Shown one piece after another: positions 11,522 through 23,399 of a stretch of DNA of 64,000 nt. Origin of the DNA: Scleropages formosus (taxonomy: Eukaryota; Chordata; Actinopteri; Osteoglossiformes; Osteoglossidae); NCBI RefSeq assembly GCF_900964775.1, contig NC_041806.1:27617488-27681487 (forward strand). The letters are read 5' to 3'. The notes beneath the pieces are model-generated. The model did not search any database. It was given only the letters and a program-made list of their open reading frames with translations, and was not told the DNA's origin. The position numbers and the translations under genes were made by a program. How positions within the stretch are numbered: the stretch's first letter is position 1; each line of letters begins with the position of its first letter.

Positions 11522-13750
11522 GTGGTGTCAGCAAAGCAGTTTCCACGTTGGTTTTAACTTTTTGAGCATCATGACATTTCACAGCATCTCAATGTGGACC
11601 AACTTTTCTTTATAAACCTTAGAAGTTCGGTCTTGAAAAATCAATGTGCAAAGCATTAGTGAGTATTAATGCTTTACTTTCTGTTGCAAATGTATCTAAT
11701 TCAACAATCAGTCATTAAGTCAGTGGCAGAATTCAGCAGTACAAATGCATGTGAATTTGGCCTTAAATGTACGAATAGGTCCACGTATAACACCCCGCAG
11801 CACCTCAGGTGTTCACGAAGCTCTTACCTGGCTCTTCACAACGAGGGTTTAACTGTCACTTCCCGGGTGATTCGGACTGCCACGCAATGCTGGAGTTGTA
11901 ACTCGGACAGTCGGGACTTTTCCCACAAGGCTGGTTAGGTTTTAACTGAGCGGATTGGCAGTTGCCAGGCCACTTCAACTGGCCCACCTGAGCAACGCAT
12001 TTCCAGTTTTCACTCCGTACCTGATACACAAACACACACTTCCACGTGTCACATTCACAGCCTAGAATGCACCACCCAGCCAGGTCTACGTGAGAGGAGT
12101 GAGGAAGGGCAGTTCTTAAACTGCTAGAGCCGAAATTGAATCCTGATTGCCAGGATCACGTGCAGACGATACAGTACGGATTTTTTGTAGTTAGAGGATG
12201 TATTTAAAAGAGTCAAACATTATGCTAGATTTACTACTTACAATGGGTCACTCATCCATACATCAGTGGAACACACTCTCTCTGTCTGTCACTTACACAC
12301 TATGGGAGAACCTGAACAGTCTGTCTTTCAGCTGTGGGAGGAAACTCATGTAGACAACATACGAACTCCACGCAGACTGAGGAGGGGTCGAACCCACATC
12401 CTCTCACACCGCCCAGGTGCTGTGAGATGCAGCCCTACTCGCTGTGCCACTGTGCCACCCCTATAGCAGCCATTTTAAAATGATACATTATTTTGGCAAG
12501 GTAAATTTTAAGATGATATTCTACGGGTCAAATATGTAATTCTTTATATACCCAGTAGATGGTGACATGTAATTCTGTCACAAGCACTAATGGGAGGAAT
12601 ATTGAAAGCTTACTTGGATCAATGTGACTTCAAAAGGTAAGAACAACTTTGATGGATAAAATTAAACAAATTAACTAGGTAACAGAATCTGTGGATCAGA
12701 GTTTAGCCCCTGGTTGTTTCACAAATTAATGCAAATATATTTCTTTACAGTAGCAAAGAACTTATAAATATATCATGATCTACTCATTTACGCAAATGGG
12801 CTTTTTTGTACCCCTTTTTCACTTTTTATCCCAAATAAAAACAACATATTGCTATAGCAGTATAAATTTATAATATTTCAGAACACAGAATGTAATTAGA
12901 AGAGTGATTAAACAATAACTTTATGTTATGTTCATGTAAGCATATTGGGACGGAGCCTATATACTACTAGCTGTCATGCTTTGTCTGTGACTCGAAGGTG
13001 GTGAATCTGGCATTTTCAGAAAAATTAAAATAATTCAGAATTAAACATGGGTGTAATGTGACTGTCTTCAGTAAGTCAGTACATCATTAGTGAGAAGGTA
13101 AATTATACTTGTAGCAGCCATTGCTGTCTCCATTCACTGAGGGCCAAAGAGCGTGCTGCTCATACGTAACCTCAGCTCTTAGTGTTGTATCGAGGTAGTT
13201 AAATGGGTGCTGTGTTAACTTACATGGTGTTTCAAGTATATATCAGACACACATTAAAATGTTTTTGCTAGTACATGTAGGACTGTAACCCCCTCCACCA
13301 AAGACCATTCTTGGTGGTCCTTCCCTTAAAGAAGAGGGAAATAGGAAGTATCAAATTTGTATGTATTCTTCTGGTTTGATAGTAAAGCTATTGATTATTT
13401 TGTGTTAACATTTTCCTGCGCCTTCTGTGCCACCTAGACAGTTAAAAGAAAAAAAAAAAAGAACCATAAGTAATCTGCAAAGAAGATGCATGTGATGTGT
13501 GATGAATGAACACTATCAATTATTAAGATGACTACGTGTTTTGAAGGTGACCTTGTAAATTTTGCTGATGCTGATGGAATAATCTGAGTCCGGTACGTTG
13601 ATTTTCCTGGGAATTGTGATGAGCACGTGCAAAATGATCTAGAACAGTGACGATCAGAACGATATCTGTCTGGACTTCTTTCATGCACGCCGAACGGCTG
13701 AAGGGAATCATTTGAATGACAATACTTTGTGCTGTGCAATCACACAGTTG
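11522..13750. other. g1-g2 intergenic spacer
   Basis: Apart from the SINE-like repeat near 12.23-12.47 kb I see no gene. A short minus-strand frame at 13434-13739 has no family resemblance and ends in the g2 promoter. Confidence 0.5.
12230..12465 (-). repeat. DANA-like composite fish SINE, copy 1
   Basis: Carries the widespread fish motif seen inverted as GAGGAAACTCATG...ACTCCACGCAGACTGAGGA...CGAACCCACATCC, ending in an inverted tRNA-like head. It aligns with the better preserved copy at 55.2-55.6 kb, starting from the shared GGGTCACTCATCCATACATC. Confidence 0.55.
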
Positions 13751-13755
13751 CTTTT

Positions 13756-13762
13756 TATAAAA
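13756..13762 (+). promoter_or_regulatory. TATA box of gamma-crystallin g2
   Basis: TATAAAA lies 54 bp before the ATG. ACAATAC (SOX-like) at 13719-13725 is exactly 30 bp upstream of it, followed by ACTTTGT, an inverted SOX-type core. Confidence 0.8.
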
Positions 13763-13815
13763 GATTAGGGCTGATGCAAGAGATCACACTGAGCTTTTGA
13801 CATCTGAACGCAAAT

Positions 13816-15457
13816 ATGGCTGTGGGAAAGGTAAGGTGTTCCTCTGTTACACCATGTTGGACATGTAACTTGATATATGGCACAATTTTTGTGCACTTCA
13901 GAAATAACGCAGCACTGTTACATTCTGTCCCATTCTGATACTAATGGTAACATTATGTACAAGTGTTCCGACAGCAGCAAGTGTAAAACTTACGATGTTG
14001 TTTGTTTCTAAAAATTTAAGATAATCTTCTACGAAGAAAGGGATTTCCAGGGCCGGTCCCATGAGTGCATGAGCGACTGTGCCGACTTACACTCCTACTT
14101 CAACCGCTGTAACTCTATTCGGGTGGAGAGCGGCTGCTTTGTCGTCTACGAACACCCAAACTACACAGGCCACCAGTATTTCCTTAAGAGGGGCGAGTAC
14201 TCGGACTGCCAGCGTATGATGGGCTTCTCCGACACCATCAGGTCCTGTCGCATGATCCCAGCGGTAAATACATGTGTGCAATGTTTGAATGTTTGAATAA
14301 ATATATATTCAATATATATACATATATTTATTATGATATTATTATAATATAGTGAAAAAATAAACCTTTCCCTTGGGTTATAGTCATGTGGATATTCATA
14401 GCAGCTCATCCACTTTTGAGTCTAGAATGTTTAAATGTGGGACAGAATTTAATTTTAATATAAATATGATTTTCATCGTGCTTTTTGTTGTTTATTCAGC
14501 TGCAGTTCAAAAATGAGTAAAAGTTTGAGACATTAAAGGTGACCCAGTATTTATTCTACTTCTCTTGCTGTTTGAAGCTGTTCAAGTGGTGTCTTCAGTT
14601 TTAATGTTGTCATATCTAAAATACTGTTAAATCTAACAATGAACTCTATCAAATCTGTGACATTATAACAGATGTTATTTTTGAAATAATGCCCTTGATC
14701 AAAATGGAAATTTCCTCATCTTGTTTTCCATATGATGTGAGTTTTTAGTACCTCTATTAATCACAGACTATTTACAGTGTTTTCTTATTCTGAATTAGTT
14801 TACCTGACCCTTTTCTTCGAAGTGAATTTAAACATTATGATTATACAATAAGCAGCTTACAATGATTCAAACATTTACACAGATAGGTGATTTTGACGGG
14901 AACAATTTAGAGTATCTTGCTTCAGGGTACTACAGCTACAACAGGGATTTAAACCCATGTCCTTCCGTTTGCAAAGTGATGGCTCCATTCACTACGCTAC
15001 CTACTATCCCTCTACCGCTCTACCTTTTTTTATAGTTGGCCATAGTGTTTTATAGTTGGAATAACTAGAAATGATCCCTTTTTAAAATCTAAGAGTGAAA
15101 TCTCCACCTTATTCTAAAGTTCACTGTGAGAAGTGTGTCATTCTACAGCTGTTCTAATTAATAAATGTGATTAATTTGCAGTACCAAGGTTCTTACAAAA
15201 TGAGGCTATACCCCCATGCTGATATGAGTGGTCAGATGATGGAGCTCATGGATGACTGCCCCAACATAATGGACCGTTTTCAAATGTCTGACTTCAACTC
15301 CTGCCATGTGATGGATGGCCACTGGCTCATGTACGACCAGGCGAACTACAGGGGCAGGATGTATTACCTGAGGCCTGGTCAGTACAGGAAGTTTAGTGAC
15401 TGGGGTGGGATGGGTCCTAGGGTTGGCTCCATCAAGCGCATCACTGAATTCAACTAG
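13816..15457 (+). CDS. Gamma-crystallin M-type (g2)
   Basis: Two-domain lens structural protein. Exons 13816-13830, 14021-14263 and 15182-15457 give 177 aa with phase-0 introns. Exon 1 encodes MAVGK, two codons longer than the usual MGK. Exon 3 is Met-rich and very like that of g1 (RLYPHADM...[10 protein letters not shown]). N-domain Trp are lost (GCFVVY; QRMMGF) and C-domain Trp kept (GHWLMY; SDWGG). AATAAA is at 15473-15478, immediately after the stop. g1 and g2 are tandem neighbours in the same orientation. Confidence 0.94.
14855..15015 (-). repeat. Second tRNA-SINE family, copy in g2 intron 2
   Basis: Inverted copy of the family defined at 816-1020: an inverted tRNA-like head, then the block read inverted as CAATTTAG...GGTACTACAGCTA. 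It lies inside intron 2 of g2. Confidence 0.5.
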
Positions 15458-15774
15458 TCCTACTCCATTGCCAATAAACCTACGTTTTTGAAGAAACCTA
15501 AGGGTCTCTCTTTTTTAATGCATCCTTCAATTGTTATGTCTACATCTTTATTATGAAAAGTTTGGAGCTTACAGACTAATTCAGCATCTAAAACCTCCTC
15601 AGTAAGTAGAAAAAACATTTTAAAATTTAAATTTCCAATTGTTTCTTTAATTTTCGATAAAACAATCTGAAAACATCTGCAAAAAGCAGAGACATCACCT
15701 TCCGGCCCACACATAGAATGCCCTCCTGACTTTGGCTGTGCCTTGATCTTCTGTCCATGAAAACCACAAACAGG

Positions 15775-16056
15775 AGTGAACGGGGGTGGTTCGGGCATCT
15801 GGTAAGGATGCCTCCTGGGCGCCTCCCTTTGGAGGCATACCAGGCACGGTCAACTGGGACGAGGCCCCTAAGTTGGCCCAGGACCCACCGTACAGATTAT
15901 ATCTCCCAGCTGGCCTGGGAGTGACTGGGGATCACCCTGGATGAGCTGGAGGAAGTTGCAAGGGACAGGGACGTCTGGGCTTCTCTGCTCTCCTTATTAC
16001 CACTGCGACCCTAGCTGGACAAGCGGTTTGGAAAATCAATGAATGGATGGATGGAA
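15775..16056 (+). repeat. LINE 3' end (C-terminal ORF2 remnant plus tail)
   Basis: Frame reads WFGHLVRMPPGRLP, then a TGTRPLSWPRT-like stretch, QLAWE, LDELEEVARDRDVWASLL and LLPLRP, which is the C-terminus of a common fish LINE polyprotein. It is followed by GCGACCC...GACAAGCGGTTTGGAAAAT and a GGATGGATGG tail. A stop interrupts it after AWE. It is 5'-truncated, as expected for target-primed insertion. I do not assign the clade. Confidence 0.65.
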
Positions 16057-16739
16057 TTTGAAGTCAGGAGTTTTCTTTAGCAAAGATAGTGCTACAGCAG
16101 GCCATCCTGATATTTAAATTTGAACACTATTGGTGATTTATATTTAGAAGAATTTTTCTTATCCTTTATTTCTTTTTAATTGTGTTTTTATTTATGCATT
16201 GTAGGATTTACAGAACTAAAAGTGTGAAGATGCTCAGCTAACCTTGGGCTGAATTAATTTAAATGGGTGGTTTATACACTCAAATATACAGTATACACTC
16301 AATAACAAGTATACAGTCTCAGCAACAAACCTGCTCTTGTCACCGACTACACTCTGCACTTGAGTTCAACAAAGCCCATGATTTTGATAGACAGACTTAG
16401 AACAATAGCACAACAATGTATTACACTATTAGCAGTTGTAAAGATATGTTTGAGAAAGGTAATAGATTCAGCACTTACTTTCCTTATTACTGTAACTAAT
16501 TTTTTTTAGTTTAAGTTTAATGTGTGTGATGATAAAGTTAATTAAACAGAAAAACGTACATAAATGAGGTATATGGTATGAAGGTCAGGGCAGTTTACCA
16601 CTATGTGTAAAATGGTGTAGTGGAGAGATGGCACTTTGGACCTCTATAGACCACTGGGACCTGGCAAATACATGCAAAAAGCACCCGTGTCCTTTTGATC
16701 CCAAGATTCTCAGTATTTCTGAAGTTAACTGAATTCCAT

Positions 16740-16880
16740 TTAGTTTGTAGAGGGTAGCATGTTGGATAGAGCCAATGGCTTACAGCTATGGGAAACTAGT
16801 TTAAATCACTCCTCCTGCACTTAAGCAATGTATTTACACTCCATTGCTTCCGTAAAAACGACTGAGCTGTATAAAAGAGT
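16740..16880 (+). repeat. Second tRNA-SINE family, worn copy
   Basis: Worn head and body (GGGTAGCATGTTGGATAGAG; AAACGACTGAGCTGTATAAA) related to the copy at 816-1020. Confidence 0.35.
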
Positions 16881-17045
16881 AAACTGTAGCTTGATGTGCA
16901 AGTCCAGCAATGCTTTCCACAAACTCACTCGCTATCACCTGGAAACATAGGGCTCAATCTTTCCCTTCAGAACTCCAGGGTTTGGCTTTCAGCTTATGGA
17001 ATGTTTTGCCTGAATAGAATCTGTATATTGTTTTGTATTCATATA

Positions 17046-17536
17046 GAGGTGGTCCCCGACTTTCGATGGGTTACGTTCTGCGAAACCCATCGTAAGTCGA
17101 AAATATCGTAAGTCTAAAATGCATTTGGGGGGCGCAGTGGCGCAGTGGGCTTGGCCACGTCCCATTCTCTGGCAGGTCTGGGGTTTGAGTCCTGCTTGGG
17201 GTACCTTGCGACGGACTGGCATCCCGTCCTGGGTGTGTCCCCTCCCCCTCCAGCCCTGTGGCCTGTGTTGCCAGGCTAGGCTCCAGCTCGCCGCGACCCC
17301 CCGCTCGGGAGAAGCGGTTTCAGACACTGTGTGTCTGAAAATGCATTTAATACACCTAATACACACCTCTGTGTGGTAGAATGAGAAATGCCGATCGCTG
17401 CCACTGCCCAGCATCACGAGAGAGTATCGCACTGCATATCACTTGGCAAGGAGAAAATGAAACTTCAAAATTCAAGTATGGTTTCTACTGAAAGTCTATC
17501 ACTAGCTAATTATCGTAAGTTGAGGAGCGTCTGTAG
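17046..17536 (+). mobile_element. pogo/Tigger-like MITE with nested SINE
   Basis: Left end GGTCCCCGACTTTCGATGGG and inverted right end (plus strand TCGTAAGTTGAGGAGCGTC) form imperfect terminal inverted repeats, and internal CATCGTAAGTCGAAAATATC repeats the end motif. The layout is that of a non-coding pogo/Tigger-type element. A SINE is inserted at 17127-17337. Family assignment rests on end sequence recall. Confidence 0.55.
17127..17337 (+). repeat. tRNA-derived SINE family 1, copy 1
   Basis: Family definition: the head has an A box (TGGCGCAGTGG) and B box (GGTTCGAGTCC or GGTTTGAGTCC). The body reads CTTGGGGTGCCTTGCGACGG, GTCCTGGGTGTGTCCCCTCC, and the end is GGGACAAGCGGTT...AAAATGTGTGTG with a TG-rich tail. 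The full unit is about 205-215 bp. Here the insert is flanked by a perfect 11-bp duplication, AAAATGCATTT (17116-17126 and 17338-17348). Confidence 0.9.
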
Positions 17537-17771
17537 TTTTTTTTTAGGTACTCTAGCTACCCCGTCATCTCTAAAAGTAATTTGTTTCAGTAACCTTTCT
17601 GTATTTGAATGTGTATTTAAATGTTAAAATTATTATATGAGCTATAGAGTTGGTAGTTAATGAAGCATATTAAATAATTAATGTCACAATATCCTTCAAA
17701 TGGATAAAAAACAAGTGGATGGTTGGATGAGAAATGTAGAGTTTGTGTTTTGGACTGAAATGTGAGCAATC

Positions 17772-17772
17772 A

Positions 17773-17803
<31 letters not shown>
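17772..17803. repeat. Poly-A tract
   Basis: Run of about 32 A, downstream of g3; no element boundary is clear. Confidence 0.8.
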
Positions 17804-17806
<3 letters not shown>

Positions 17807-18053
17807 CAAGCAAAGAAACACCACATTCAGTGAGTTAAATGACATATTCATGTTTAAATGTCCCATTGCAATATGCCTCAGTGAAAAACAATACAGAGTG
17901 ATGGAATATATATATATAATATGGGACAAGTGGTTCAGAAAATGTGTGTATATATATATATATAAACCACATTACTCTCGGTTTGAGTTTTTATATTTAT
18001 TTAGACACTTATGCAATATTTGTTTCTTTTTGACCTCATCAGTTTTTTTGTGG

Positions 18054-18897
18054 TCAGTTGGCATGAGTAATGCGTCTGATTGACCCAATCCTGGAACTGA
18101 GACCTCCCCAGTCATTGTATTGCCTGTATTCACCAGGTTTCAGCAGATACTGTTTGCCCCTATAATTGGGATGTTCGTAGAGGAGCCAGTAGCCATCCAT
18201 GACGTTGCAGGAGTGAATGTCATTGTAGTGGAACCGGTCATAGAGGGATGGGCAGTCATCTGTCAGCTCCATCATCTGGCCTCCAAAGTCTGACCGTTCA
18301 TAGATCCTGATCCTGTGAGATCCTTGATGCTGATGCAAAAGAATTAGTGTCTGGTGTTAATACAAGAAATGAACCTTCAGAATCATACATCTGCAAGCAG
18401 TGACTTCTTTGTAACAAACCTTACACTTTACCAGTGTGAATACCTGAGGGATGATGCGACAGGACCTGACGCAGTCATTGAAGCCCATCCAGCGCTGGTA
18501 GTCTGGGTACTCGCCTCTTTGCAGAAAGTACTGGTACCCCATGAAGTTGGGGCGCTCGTAGACCATCCAGCAGCCGCTCTCCACCTGGATGGAGTTGCAG
18601 CGGCTAAAGTGGGAGTGCAGGTCAGCACAGTCACTGCTGCACTCATATGAGCGGCCCTGGAAGTTCCGATCTTCGTAGAAGATTATCTGAAACATTTAAT
18701 TTCTTTGTGCATTAAAGAAACAAACACAGTCTGGATTTCTGTGGTCAAAAACATAGTTTTTTGTACTTGCGTTTGACATATTATTTTATTTATTTGATCC
18801 AATTGCATAAGCCAGCTTTCTCCCCCAAACACAAGCATTTATGGAAAAATGAAGAACCACAGTAAATACAGAATAATAGAATTCTTACCTTTCCCAT
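18054..18897 (-). CDS. Gamma-crystallin, M-family intermediate with four Trp (g3)
   Basis: Exons on the minus strand are 18889-18897 (MGK), 18444-18686 (81 codons) and 18054-18329 (91 codons plus stop), 175 aa. All four conserved buried tryptophans are present (GCWMVY; QRWMGF; GYWLLY; NDWGG), unlike the neighbouring M-type genes, and Met is less abundant. N domain [13 protein letters not shown] and the [20 protein letters not shown] start of the C domain place it between gamma-M and mammalian gamma-A/D forms. It opens the seven-gene minus-strand block. An inverted AATAAA is at 17996-18001. Confidence 0.94.
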
Positions 18898-18949
18898 TGT
18901 GTAGGCTAAATCTGGTCCAACTGCAACACTTTTTAGATATTGCATGTCT

Positions 18950-18956
18950 ATTTATA
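18950..18956 (-). promoter_or_regulatory. TATA box of gamma-crystallin g3
   Basis: Minus-strand TATAAAT. ACAATGT (inverted, 18975-18981) lies 18 bp upstream, a SOX-like site. Confidence 0.7.
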
Positions 18957-19574
18957 TGCTGTATTAAGAAAGAGACATTGTTATGGAAATCAATCAACTT
19001 TACAGTCAGCTTTTTTAATAGAATGTACAGCTACCAAACAACAAAGGACAATTTGCTCAGCTGACAAGTGACACAAAAAAAACTTTTTGTTATTTATTCA
19101 ATGGCTACTGACAGTATTGAATGTTGATTACTAATAGTGATGCTTGTGCATGCATATCCACTTGAATATCTTTTCAATCCAGTCTTAAAAAGTGTACATT
19201 GCAACTAGATGTTCTTAAAATAAATGTTTTTGAATTACTTTTTTACTGTTATATACTATTTTACTATTATACTACTATTTACTAAAATAATTCATTAATG
19301 GGGTTAAGCTATTATACTACTACTATTTTACTATTACATACATACACACTCATATATATATCTACATGAAACAAGGGACAAAATATTCAAAACACCAAAT
19401 AAGAAAGTACATAAACTTTGAAAGAACAAAATCACAGACCCCCACACAGTTAAATCCTTTTAGATTTAATACCAGTTACTAATATGCGCTCGTATGTTCA
19501 CATGAGGCAATTAAAAATGCTTTTAAAAGGCCAAATAATCTGCCTGCCTGCAGTAGTTTGAGGTACAATACCTG

Positions 19575-19927
19575 ATGCATTGTACTGTCTCAGCATATCA
19601 AAGCCACAACCCAGTCCTGCAAATACATCCTGTACAACATCTGCAAGATCCACCCTTATTTCACTACAAACTATGCAACTCTTGGTCCAGGTCATGGTGA
19701 TGTCCATCCTAGACTCTTACAATTCTGTCCTGTGTGGCTTTCTATCCTCTACCATAAAACCTGACCAGTTGGTACAGAATCATGCTGCACAAATTGTGTT
19801 TGACCTGCCAAAGGATTCCCACGTGTGCATCCTCTACACTGGGTTTGTATAGGTGTCCAAATCAAATTTGAGACTCTGGTTTCGGCCTGTAAAACCATCA
19901 ACAGATCTGCTGTTCATCAGCTGTATA
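19575..19927 (+). repeat. L2-type LINE remnant (reverse transcriptase C-terminal part)
   Basis: The frame reads SILDSYNSVLCGF, STIKPDQLVQNHAAQIVFDLP and SHVCILY, then a second frame with an FETLVSACKTINRSA-like stretch. These match the conserved segment after the L2/Rex-type RT core. It has at least one frame change and ends at the SINE inserted at 19928; a few more bases follow at 20159 onward. Confidence 0.7.
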
Positions 19928-20158
19928 CACACATACATACACACACACACATACATACACACACACACACACACACATCATCTGAAACTGCTTGTCCTAT
20001 ACAGGGTTGCGGGGAGCCAGATCCTAACCCAGCAGCACAGGATGAGGGGCTGGAGAGGGAGGGGACACACCCAGGACGGGACGCTAGTCCATTGCAAAGC
20101 ACCCCAAGCGGGACTTGAACCCCAGATGCACTGAAGGGCAGGCGCCAAAACGCCACCG
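19928..20158 (-). repeat. tRNA-derived SINE family 1, copy 2, with expanded CA tail
   Basis: Minus-strand copy with inverted B box GGGACTTGAACC. Its tail has grown into a CA/CATA microsatellite at about 19928-19978. The perfect 13-bp duplication CATCAGCTGTATA (19915-19927, 20159-20171) proves insertion into the L2 remnant. Confidence 0.9.
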
Positions 20159-20650
20159 CATCAGCTGTATATTGACCTGATTCTTTAAATGGAAGTCAAA
20201 TGAGAAAAGTTTACAAACAAGCAAACAATCCTATTAATTTTATAATTAATAGTTTAATAATTCTTAATGTTGTAAACAATAACATGAATAAGGACATTGT
20301 CAGACCTATTCAGTCCACTTTGTGTTTCACTCATTTAGCAGTTTAACCATTTTCTGTCCTGTAACCCCCCACAGAACACATACAGTATTATACTTGAATT
20401 AAATTTTAAATCTAGTAACAAACGTTGAGTATCTGAAACCAGCACCACTGGATGTATTGTTGGAAAGCTTGTCTTTTACTTCCTAAATTATAAGTTAAAT
20501 TAATGTTTTAATAAAATGCATAACATTCTTTCCTTGTATAAAAATTTCACAAAAAACTTATACACATTTCTATAATTAAGTAGAGGTGGAAGGTAGACTA
20601 CCGCTCATTCAAGGGATTATTAAGGTCTATATTTCCTAGTGTTAATTACT

Positions 20651-20855
20651 CACACACACACTGTCTGAAACCGCTTGTCCCATGCGGGGTCGCGACGAAC
20701 CGGAGCCCAACCCGGCAACACAGGGCGCAAGGCCGGAGAGGAAGGGGACCCACCCAAGACAGGACGCCAGTCTGTCACAAGGCACCCCAAGCAGGACTCG
20801 AACCTTAGACCCACCAGAGAGCAGGCCCTGGCCAAACCCGCCACCACGCCCCTGT
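20651..20855 (-). repeat. tRNA-derived SINE family 1, copy 3
   Basis: Minus-strand copy from the CACACACA tail to the worn inverted head (CCACCACGCCCC). No clear target duplication. Confidence 0.85.
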
Positions 20856-21419
20856 GGTTATCAAAACTAAAGACATTTCTTTTTTGGAACTGCAGGTTCA
20901 GATGGTTTGATTGTTAAGTCATATTTCTGGAGTCAGGTGGGCAACTCTTAGTTGCTAAGTACACAGCGACTGATTTGCGGTGCGTGTGACAAACTGGGTA
21001 GAATCTGAAGTTTTCTGCTGATGAACTGTAGATGAAGGTAAAGAATCTATAGCTACTTGTGCCAGTAATTTTCATGTAATTCCCAGGTGACAATGTAATC
21101 TTAGATTCAACTGATTTCTGTGGATTCAGTATGTGTAAGGCTGCAAGTCATCTGCAAGCCTCCAGTCTCCTGCGGCTCTGAAATCTACAGTGTATGACAC
21201 AAGCAGAACTTGTGAAGCAACCACAAACTGTGTCTACTTTCTTCTACCCTGGTAAACATGGACTATGACAAAGTTATTCAATGGAAAGCGTCTTTCCCGG
21301 GATTTTGGAGCTTTGAGTGTTGTTGAGTGAAAAGCAGACATCTCGTTCGGCTTTAGCAAGTCCAGACAACATCAACGTTTGTGGTAAAGGAAGAACATTG
21401 TGTGGAACTCCTTGGTTAT

Positions 21420-22105
21420 GACATGTGGGGTCTTTTGGTAAGTCAGCAGGACTGAGCCCAGATGGTGTTGTAGCCTACAGCAGCACAATCCTTAGAGGAC
21501 TGAAGGCCCTGCTTTACTGTCTGTATAAACTCTTCAAGAAATGCATTATTGGAGGGCTGGAGCAGAGCAGAACAAAGATGTTTAACTGCTGCTTTTTAGG
21601 AGTCTTGAAACATCAATTGTATCCTCGGCCACTTAAAACAAGCATCAGCTATGGCTACATCAATGTCACCCCCCCATGCTCAAGTAGATATTCTTATCAA
21701 CTAGACGTTCCCAAAGGACCTAGCAGTTTAGAGTTAATATAAGTCACTGGCTACCCACCCCAGCCAAGATTTGTGGGATCGTGCAACTGACTTATGACCA
21801 AGGACTTGTCCACCTAAGGAAAGAGTGTAACCACTTTCCATCTCGGAGCCAATCCACAGAGGGATGTATTACTGTAATGATTACTGTATGTATTGATCTC
21901 AGTCTTATCTCTCAAGTAAATTTCTCAGCCTGTTTATTGAGTTGTCCCCTGTCCCCTTTGCTATTCATACTTTTGACTGAACCTTTGGGAGAAGGCATTA
22001 GCAGCAATAAAGACATACACAGGTGTATACATCAAGAAGGTGTAAGAGTCAAAGAAGAGAACCGCTGCATATTTTATATGTCCTCAGGGTTAGGGTTAGG
22101 GGATC
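21420..22105 (+). repeat. L1/Tx1-type LINE reverse transcriptase remnant
   Basis: The frame near 21930-22020 reads CPLSPLLFILLTEPLGEGI, the RT motif found as GCPLSPLLF...EPLA in fish L1/Tx1 elements. The upstream frame (SPDGVVAYSS, about 21450) may be the PDGxxxEFYK region. The frames do not connect and there are several interruptions. Clade is tentative; the RT motif itself is clear. Confidence 0.6.
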
Positions 22106-22244
22106 CTACAGTGACTGGGCATTGATATCAGAAACTATTTTTAGAATTATAGACGTCCCAAAAGTAAACACTCAACACAAGTTTATAGTTCAAATGATAA
22201 AACGAGGCTTTATTAAAAAGCATCTGATCTCTAAAAACACTGCA

Positions 22245-23209
22245 TTAAATGGAATCCATAATGCGTCTAATGGAGCCAATTCTCATGAATCCCAAACCCA
22301 TGTCCCTAAAGCTCCTATACTCCCCAGGCCTCAGGTACATCATCCTGCCCCTGTATTGGGGCTGCTCATACAGGAGCCAGTGGCCATCCATCACATGGCA
22401 GGACTGGCAGTCAGACATGTGGAAACGGTCCTGGATCGACTCGCAGTCCTCCATCAGCTCGTGCATCTGGCCCCCGAAGTTCTCCCTCTCGTAGATCCTT
22501 ATTTTGAAGGAACCTCTATGCTAAGATAACGAAGAGAAAAACTGTTTAGGACCAAAATTATTTTTTAAAACTGCAATGGAAACATTATGGGAACTGCAGG
22601 TGAACTGCCTTGATGCAGATGACAAGAGAATTCTTATCTATATGTTAGGTTCACACATTCTATTTGTATCAATTGCAAACACAGAATTAATGAAATTCAG
22701 ACCTACTAACATTATGCCATATTTTTCATTACAAAGCATAAACTCTGCTACTATTATTCTCATGCAGTAGATATATACAGGGTACAGCTGGAGGTCTTTT
22801 TTCATTCAGTTTACCATGGGGATTGTACGGCAGGAGCGGATGCAGTCGCTGAAGCCCGTCATGCACGAGTAGTCAGAATAGTCGCCCCTCCTCAGGAAGT
22901 ACTGGTTGCCCATGTAGTTGGAGCGGTCATAGACCATGAAGCAGCCGCTCTCCACCCTGCAGGAGCTGCAGCGGTTCAGGAAGGAGGTGAGGTCGTCACA
23001 GTCACTGCTGGTCTCATAGGAGTGACCCTGGAAGTCTCGGTCCTCGTAAAAGATAATCTAGCAAAAAGAAAGATACAAATATATGGCAGAATTTTCAATA
23101 GGGTAAAATGCCGATGCATTTCGGTGATATCCTCTGCGACTGTATGGTTTATAACTAAAATAAATATCTTAATGTTAAAATTTCCTATAGTGTAGCTTAC
23201 CTTGCCCAT
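22245..23209 (-). CDS. Gamma-crystallin M-type (g4)
   Basis: Minus-strand exons are 23201-23209 (MGK), 22815-23057 (81 codons) and 22245-22520 (91 codons plus stop), 175 aa. N domain has [18 protein letters not shown] domain has [19 protein letters not shown] and [16 protein letters not shown]. Three of four buried Trp are replaced (F, M and M); only GHWLLY keeps one. Inverted AATAAA is at 22209-22214. Nearest relatives are g5 (both exons) and g7 (exon 3). Lens structural role is known for the family. Confidence 0.95.
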
Positions 23210-23330
23210 GGTTGCAGCAATATTTATTTATTTAGTGACTAATATATATTTTCTCGTATATATATTTAGAGATGGATATTTATCGTTCAGATTGCTGCTT
23301 CCCCCCAGGCCTCATGGCACTTTTATACCG

Positions 23331-23337
23331 AAATTGA
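23331..23337 (-). promoter_or_regulatory. TATA box of gamma-crystallin g4
   Basis: Minus-strand TATAAAA. ACAATGG (inverted, 23359-23365) is 21 bp upstream, within the shared block TTTATACAATGG. Confidence 0.8.
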
Positions 23338-23399
23338 CATCCAAAGAATCTGGACATCCCATTGTATAAATTCATGACCAGGCAATATGGCATTGAAGG

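Noticed and set aside
17127-17200. tRNA gene suggested by good A and B boxes
   Set aside because: The sequence continues into the SINE body, and the same unit repeats 17 times with target duplications; no tRNA cloverleaf or anticodon arm is convincing.
17119-17379. Open frames of 60-110 codons across every family 1 SINE (both strands)
   Set aside because: They recur wherever the SINE occurs because the GC-rich body lacks stops; they are not genes.
18428-18646. Antisense and alternate-frame open frames over crystallin exons
   Set aside because: Shadow frames of well-defined exons; the crystallin frame carries all domain motifs.
22081-22104. GGGTTAGGGTTAGGGG, telomere-like repeat
   Set aside because: Just over two units, at the end of a LINE remnant; no interstitial telomeric array is present.
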